A stretch of DNA of 11,095 bases, from NCBI GenBank assembly GCA_029931885.1, contig JAOZRJ010000027.1, positions 1 through 11,095 on the forward strand, in the 5' to 3' direction. Under the pieces are notes generated by a model. It did not search any database. It saw only the letters and a program-made list of their open reading frames with translations, and was not told the DNA's origin. Every line of letters starts with the position of its first letter. The first letter of the stretch is position 1. The stretch is from Candidatus Omnitrophota bacterium. GTDB lineage: Bacteria > Omnitrophota > Koll11 > Zapsychrales > Aceulaceae. The position numbers and the translations under genes were made by a program. Positions 5,592 to 11,095 of the stretch are shown here, one piece after another.

Positions 5592-7817
5592 TCAAGTTTC
5601 TAATAAATTATTGCGTTCGTTTACAAAAGTTGTAATACGTGAACGGTCTGCACTAGAAATATCTAAAAAATAAACAACAACCCTGTAGTGCTTCTTATTT
5701 TCATTCTTTTCAACACGGCAAACACGAGCTAAGCATTCAACAGGATGATCTTTTTTCTTGCTAATTGACACTTTTACTTCCACGATAGATCCAATTGGTA
5801 ATGGATATTCCATATCTAAAACAACACCACCAGCACTAATATTCTTTGTATGAGTTAAATGCTCCCATTCCTCTGCTTGAATAGCCACAGCGTTTAAATC
5901 ACTTTGAAACAAGCGGTATTTTACGTCAAGCTGTTCGTCTATTCGTGAAAAAACTCTTGCTTCATTTTCTTTTTCCTCAGAAAGAGACTCTCTTGGAACA
6001 ACCCTATACTTCTTTTCCTTTTCTACTACCACATTCGAAACCTCTACCTCTTTAACATTCTCGGATAAATCCTCTTTTACATCCTCGAAAACGAAAGGTT
6101 CTTCTCTGGTTGTCGCATTCATAACCTCTTGTGGAGTTGTAATACCTTTTAAAACTTTTTTCCACCCATCCTGCCTTAACGTGCACATTCCGTTTTTCTC
6201 AATAGCCATTCTTTTAATAAAGTCAGCTCTCGGATTCTCAAGAATTGCAGACCGAATAACGTCATTGATTAATAACATTTCATAAATTGCTGTTCTCCCG
6301 TAATAGCCGGTATTCTGACAACGATCACATCCTCTACCTTTATAAATCTTAATTTCTGTTAAATCCTTAATCATTAAATCTGCCGCAATTTCTTTCTTTA
6401 ATTCTTCTGGTGCTTCAACTTCCTGCTTACAATTTTTACAAATCACTCGCACAAGCCTTTGAGCAACAAATGCCTCAATACTTGAAGAAACAAGATACGG
6501 CTCAACGTTCATTTCAATCAGCCGTATAATTCCGCTTGCCGCATCATTTGTATGTAAGGTTGAAAAAACAAGGTGCCCTGTCAATGCAGTGCGAATAGAA
6601 ATCTCTGCTGTCTCAAGATCTCGAACCTCTCCAACCATAATAATATCTGGATCGTGCCGCAAGGTACTCTTTAATCCAGCAGCAAAGGTTAAATTAACTT
6701 TTGGGTTAATCTGAATCTGTGTAACATTTTCCATTTCGTATTCAACAGGGTCCTCAATAGTAATAATTTTTCTTTCGATAGAATTTACTTCGTTAAGACA
6801 AGCATAAAGAGTTGTAGTCTTACCGCTTCCTGTTGGACCGGTGACAAAAATAACTCCATGAGGTTTCGAAATAAGCTCTCTGAACTTTTTAACATTTTCA
6901 GGCTCTAATCCAAGTTCACTAAGATGAAACTTCATAACCTTTGTCGGGAGAATGCGAATAACCATGCTTTCTCCTTGAGGCGTCGGCATCGTTGAAATGC
7001 GAAGATCTAAAGTTTGGTCCTGAACCTTGACGGTCGTACTGCCATCCTGAGGGATACGTTTTTCAACGATACTTAAATTTGACATAATCTTAATTCGTGA
7101 AAGAATAGCAGACACAAAATGCTTAACGTCCCTTGGAAGATTAGCGTCAATCAATGCACCATCAATACGATAACGAAAACGAACTTTATTTCGATACGGT
7201 TCAATATGAATATCTGTAGCACGTTTTTTATACGCCTCTAAAATAATTTGATTAACTAATTTTGATACAGAAGCATCAGACGTTTTAGAATCAAGATCTT
7301 CAATCTGCTTACTCCCTATAACTTCTGTATCCACCTTACGATCAGGATCCTTCATCAAAATACGGTCAATCATGTCAGCGGCAAGGCCATAATGTTTCTT
7401 TAAGGCATCCACAATATCTGATTCACAAGATAAAACAATACGAGGTTCGTATCCAAGGTTCACGCGAATCTCATCCTGTGTTTTTACATCTATAGGGAAA
7501 GAAACAGCAACGGTTAAAACTTTGCCGTCAATGCGAATCGGCATAAATTTATAGTACCAAGCAAATTTAACCGGAATCTTTTCTATTACATTACTTTCAA
7601 TATCAATTCTTAATAAATCAACTGCTTCAAGCCCAGACTTTTTCTCAAATGCGGATAAAATCTGCTGCTTGGAAATTAATCCCATTCGTATTAAATACAT
7701 ATCAAGATTTTCTTGGGACGATTCAGCCGTCTTTAATGCGTTTTCTAAATCCGACTTTTGAAATAGGTTGGATGTAAGCAAGGCATCAAATAAATTTTTA
7801 TCGGATTGTTTTGTCAT
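5592..7817 (-). CDS. gspE: Type II secretion / pilus assembly ATPase GspE with fused C-terminal PilZ domain
   Basis: GspE is the cytoplasmic hexameric ATPase that powers pseudopilus assembly. The 741-residue chain has, in order: an N-terminal GspE-N/MshEN-like domain (1 to about 145); the RecA-like ATPase core with Walker A GPTGSGKT (327-334), Asp box IITIEDPVEY (351-360), Walker B DPDIIMVGEVRD (389-400) and His box LTGHLVFSTLHTND (412-425); and the tetracysteine zinc site C460/C463 and C497/C500. A normal GspE ends near residue 570. Here an acidic linker (about 571-615) leads to a PilZ domain (about 617-735) with RVFSR (621-625, RxxxR) and NISAGG (659-664, NxSxxG), the two motifs that bind cyclic-di-GMP in known PilZ proteins. 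ATG 7817 lies 12 bases after the ATPase beta stop with only a weak ribosome site. PilB is the alternative name, but the pseudopilin genes downstream favour GspE. Confidence 0.93.
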   Translation of the reverse strand: MTKQSDKNLFDALLTSNLFQKSDLENALKTAESSQENLDMYLIRMGLISKQQILSAFEKKSGLEAVDLLRIDIESNVIEKIPVKFAWYYKFMPIRIDGKVLTVAVSFPIDVKTQDEIRVNLGYEPRIVLSCESDIVDALKKHYGLAADMIDRILMKDPDRKVDTEVIGSKQIEDLDSKTSDASVSKLVNQIILEAYKKRATDIHIEPYRNKVRFRYRIDGALIDANLPRDVKHFVSAILSRIKIMSNLSIVEKRIPQDGSTTVKVQDQTLDLRISTMPTPQGESMVIRILPTKVMKFHLSELGLEPENVKKFRELISKPHGVIFVTGPTGSGKTTTLYACLNEVNSIERKIITIEDPVEYEMENVTQIQINPKVNLTFAAGLKSTLRHDPDIIMVGEVRDLETAEISIRTALTGHLVFSTLHTNDAASGIIRLIEMNVEPYLVSSSIEAFVAQRLVRVICKNCKQEVEAPEELKKEIAADLMIKDLTEIKIYKGRGCDRCQNTGYYGRTAIYEMLLINDVIRSAILENPRADFIKRMAIEKNGMCTLRQDGWKKVLKGITTPQEVMNATTREEPFVFEDVKEDLSENVKEVEVSNVVVEKEKKYRVVPRESLSEEKENEARVFSRIDEQLDVKYRLFQSDLNAVAIQAEEWEHLTHTKNISAGGVVLDMEYPLPIGSIVEVKVSISKKKDHPVECLARVCRVEKNENKKHYRVVVYFLDISSADRSRITTFVNERNNLLET

Positions 7818-7829
7818 AATAAATTCTTT

Positions 7830-9350
<1,521 letters not shown>

Positions 9351-9364
9351 TTAAAGTCCTCCTT
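9351..9364 (-). promoter_or_regulatory. Strong ribosome site that fixes the TTG start of the beta subunit gene
   Basis: AAGGAGGA (9364-9357) is followed by CTTTAA and TTG at 9350, with 7 bases between the last G and the start. No ATG lies in this frame near it: the ATG at 9367 is in another frame. This supports translation of the 47-residue acidic extension rather than a start near residue 45. Confidence 0.75.
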
Positions 9365-9378
9365 CATAAGAATTAATC

Positions 9379-10230
9379 TTATCTTCTCGTCATCATACGA
9401 GAAGTAAACACCTCACGCATACTTTTATCAATATCGCCCTTTTTTGCTTTCTGAAAAGACATTTGAATCCCTTTTTTCGATTTTTGCATTTTCTGCAAAC
9501 TAGTTTCAAGCTGCTGTGATTGCGCTGCTGCCTCAGAAATAGAAGTATCATGCATCATTTCATAAAGACGGCAAACAAGCCACTGCGAAGAAAGCTGTTC
9601 AATAATATCAATCGGGTCAGATTCTTCAATAACGCTTTCAATACTATCAACAAATTCTTCTTGCTTGCTCAAAAGCTCATCACATGGCAAAAGTTTTATA
9701 ACTCTCGGCTTTTGAACCATAAAATTCTTTGACCAAGGATAAATAACTAGAGCGCGCCCCATGCGCCCTTCCATAATTTCGGTATACAGATAATCTTTAA
9801 CATCAATAGCAATTTGATACAATCCAGTATCAGTAATATCCTCAAATATTTTTAAATCCTTTGCAAAAGGAGTCAATTTTGCGCCGCCTTTCTTACCAAC
9901 AGCAACTAGAGTAGAATTTGGATATTTTTCTTGCTCACTTAAAGCTGCGCGTATAACTTTGGTGTTTAAATCACCCATAAAACCCGCCTCGGAAGTAATG
10001 ACAACAATTCCTGTTCTAGGATTGTCATTTGAAACCAATGGGTGAGCAACGCGCGAAAGACTGATCATGCGGAAAAATTCAACAAACGATTCACCGAATC
10101 TTGCAAAACGATCCTTTCGATTTGCAAGAGTATGAAATTTATTATCAGCAACATCTTTTAAAACCTGTATAATTTCTACAAGTTCAATAATATCGTCTAG
10201 ATCTCCTTTAATTTTATTTGCTTTTCCCAT
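9379..10230 (-). CDS. atpG: F-type ATPase gamma subunit (divergent)
   Basis: Gamma is the central rotor shaft of F1. The 283-residue protein has the expected design: a long N-terminal helix, a Rossmann-like middle domain and a long C-terminal helix. VVITSEAGFMGDLNTKVIR (76-94) corresponds to the family signature usually written TSDxGLCGxxN, with E-A-G-F-M-G in place of D-x-G-L-C-G. The N-terminal VLKDVADNKF (23-32) takes the place of the common AMxMVAAAKL helix. The C-terminal helix (about 216-283) ends in SMREVFTSRMMTRR, unlike the usual ITxEIxEIVxGAxA ending. These changes mark it as a divergent gamma. ATG 10230 lies 8 bases after the b-subunit stop, with AAGGA in the last codons of that gene acting as the probable ribosome site. 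The usual upstream neighbour, alpha, is missing at this position. Confidence 0.83.
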   Translation of the reverse strand: MGKANKIKGDLDDIIELVEIIQVLKDVADNKFHTLANRKDRFARFGESFVEFFRMISLSRVAHPLVSNDNPRTGIVVITSEAGFMGDLNTKVIRAALSEQEKYPNSTLVAVGKKGGAKLTPFAKDLKIFEDITDTGLYQIAIDVKDYLYTEIMEGRMGRALVIYPWSKNFMVQKPRVIKLLPCDELLSKQEEFVDSIESVIEESDPIDIIEQLSSQWLVCRLYEMMHDTSISEAAAQSQQLETSLQKMQKSKKGIQMSFQKAKKGDIDKSMREVFTSRMMTRR

Positions 10231-10238
10231 GTGTTTTC

Positions 10239-10982
10239 TTATCCTTTATCAATGTCACCTTTTATGCTTACAACGGCATCATCTATGGCGCTTTGCAAAC
10301 TTCCGTTTAATGTCAGACTTCCAAATCGAACAATAATCCCTCCGCCAATTTTAGGATCTACTTGATATTGAAATGCAACTTCACGATTAAGTTTTTCTTT
10401 GATAGTTTTCTCCAAGCTAATTTTTTCTTCTGAAGATATTTCTTTTAAACTCACAATATCAACAGTCTCAACCTCAGGACTAACTTGTTTTGCATCGACA
10501 TCTTTTAATTGCTCAAGAAAATCCTCCACAAGCTGATTGCTAAACGCCTCTCCAGCTTTTTCGCTACAAATTATAGTAAGAATTTGCGCACACCTCTCAA
10601 CTAGTTTTATCTCTGACTCTTTTTCGATAATCTGCCGAATGCTATCTTTTGTTCTCTGAGCTTTCAAGATAACATCTTCAGCTTCCTTACGTGCCTTTGC
10701 GATTAAGCCATCTCTTTCTTCCTTTGATTTACTTTCAGCTTCTTCCATCATTTTCTTAACTAACGCATCCGCTTCTTTCTTTCGTTTAGCCAGTTCTTCA
10801 TCAGCTTCCTTAATTTTTTGGTTCAATTCCGCTTGTTTTGTGCGCGCGTCTTCTGTCTCAGTATTAAGACGATTTACAGCTCCTTGTGTACTGGAAATCA
10901 ATGTCCTATGTAAAAAGAAAATAATAACTCCGGAAACAACGAAAGTTAAAACTAAAAATTGTAATATTAACATTCCACCCAT
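10239..10982 (-). CDS. atpF: F-type ATPase b subunit with C-terminal delta-like domain
   Basis: This 247-residue protein would form the peripheral stalk that holds F1 against the membrane. It has a single N-terminal membrane helix (about 4-25), a long charged coiled-coil stretch rich in Glu, Lys and Ala (about 28-125), then a C-terminal region from about 170 that matches the end of subunit delta: VDIVSLKEISSEEK (174-187), VDPKIGGGIIVRFG (208-221) and LNGSLQSAIDD (225-235). The order b then delta C-terminal domain is known in the 'alternate' or N-type F-ATPases, whose b subunit is of about this length and which lack a separate delta gene. Start ATG 10982 has AAGGAG 8 bases upstream. Gamma follows after 8 bases. 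The symbol atpF is used for the b part; no separate atpH is seen. Confidence 0.88.
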   Translation of the reverse strand: MGGMLILQFLVLTFVVSGVIIFFLHRTLISSTQGAVNRLNTETEDARTKQAELNQKIKEADEELAKRKKEADALVKKMMEEAESKSKEERDGLIAKARKEAEDVILKAQRTKDSIRQIIEKESEIKLVERCAQILTIICSEKAGEAFSNQLVEDFLEQLKDVDAKQVSPEVETVDIVSLKEISSEEKISLEKTIKEKLNREVAFQYQVDPKIGGGIIVRFGSLTLNGSLQSAIDDAVVSIKGDIDKG

Positions 10983-11000
10983 AATCTATACTCCTTACGT

Positions 11001-11093
11001 TTACCCTCCATAATCTGCCAAAATATGATACACCATCATTAACAAGCCGAAAGAAATAGTCTCCAATATAATCAGCTTAAAAAGAACTGTCAT
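11001..11093 (-). CDS. Short membrane peptide or C-terminal end of an upstream gene, unidentified
   Basis: A frame ending in TAA at 11003-11001 reads 30 residues from ATG 11093: a short start, then a hydrophobic stretch VLFKLIILETISFGLLMMVY likely to span the membrane, and the end HILADYGG. It lies 18 bases before the b-subunit gene. The sequence TGATG at 11095-11091 looks like a stop-start overlap with a preceding gene, which would make this a separate small protein; but the frame is also open to the window edge, so it could be the tail of a larger membrane protein. I do not recognise it as the end of subunit a or c. It may be a small accessory ATPase membrane protein; this is a guess from position. 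Confidence 0.4.
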   Translation of the reverse strand: MTVLFKLIILETISFGLLMMVYHILADYGG

Positions 11094-11095
11094 CA

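Noticed and set aside
5584..5595. gspF starting at TTG 5595
   Set aside because: The TTG overlaps the gspE stop and the GAGGAG ribosome site lies after it; the conserved MAxYxY start begins at ATG 5583.

Overview
The window is one tightly packed block of genes, all on the minus strand, so transcription runs from high to low coordinates. The DNA is AT-rich. Genes are separated by a few to about 28 bases, except for a 94-base gap before gspG. I see no RNA gene, mobile element, CRISPR array or convincing terminator. The type II secretion (T2SS) genes imply a Gram-negative-type cell with two membranes. The low GC, the PilM-PilN-type fused GspL and the unusual F-ATPase order would fit an uncultured candidate phylum such as Omnitrophota, but that placement is an inference and not proven by the sequence.

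Upstream third (11095 to 7830): a short membrane peptide frame at the window edge, then three F-type ATPase genes. These are a b subunit whose C-terminus carries a delta-like domain, the gamma subunit, and a catalytic beta subunit with an acidic N-terminal extension and a TTG start. The alpha gene normally found before gamma is not there, and no epsilon gene follows beta.

Middle and downstream (7817 to 1): T2SS / type IV pilus-like genes begin only 12 bases after beta. The order is gspE (assembly ATPase with a fused C-terminal PilZ domain), gspF (inner-membrane platform, broken into two frames by a one-base shift in a homopolymer), gspG (major pseudopilin), gspI-like, gspJ-like and gspK minor pseudopilins, a gspL-like PilM-PilN fusion, and the start of a PilO/GspM-like gene that runs off the window.

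How they would work together: GspE hydrolyses ATP and pushes on GspF and GspL/M to assemble a GspG pseudopilus, tipped by GspI-J-K, which expels substrates through an outer-membrane secretin encoded elsewhere. The F-ATPase genes supply energy conversion and may simply share the transcript. The most notable points are the GspE-PilZ fusion with an intact cyclic-di-GMP signature, the rearranged ATPase block joined to the T2SS block, and the gspF frameshift.
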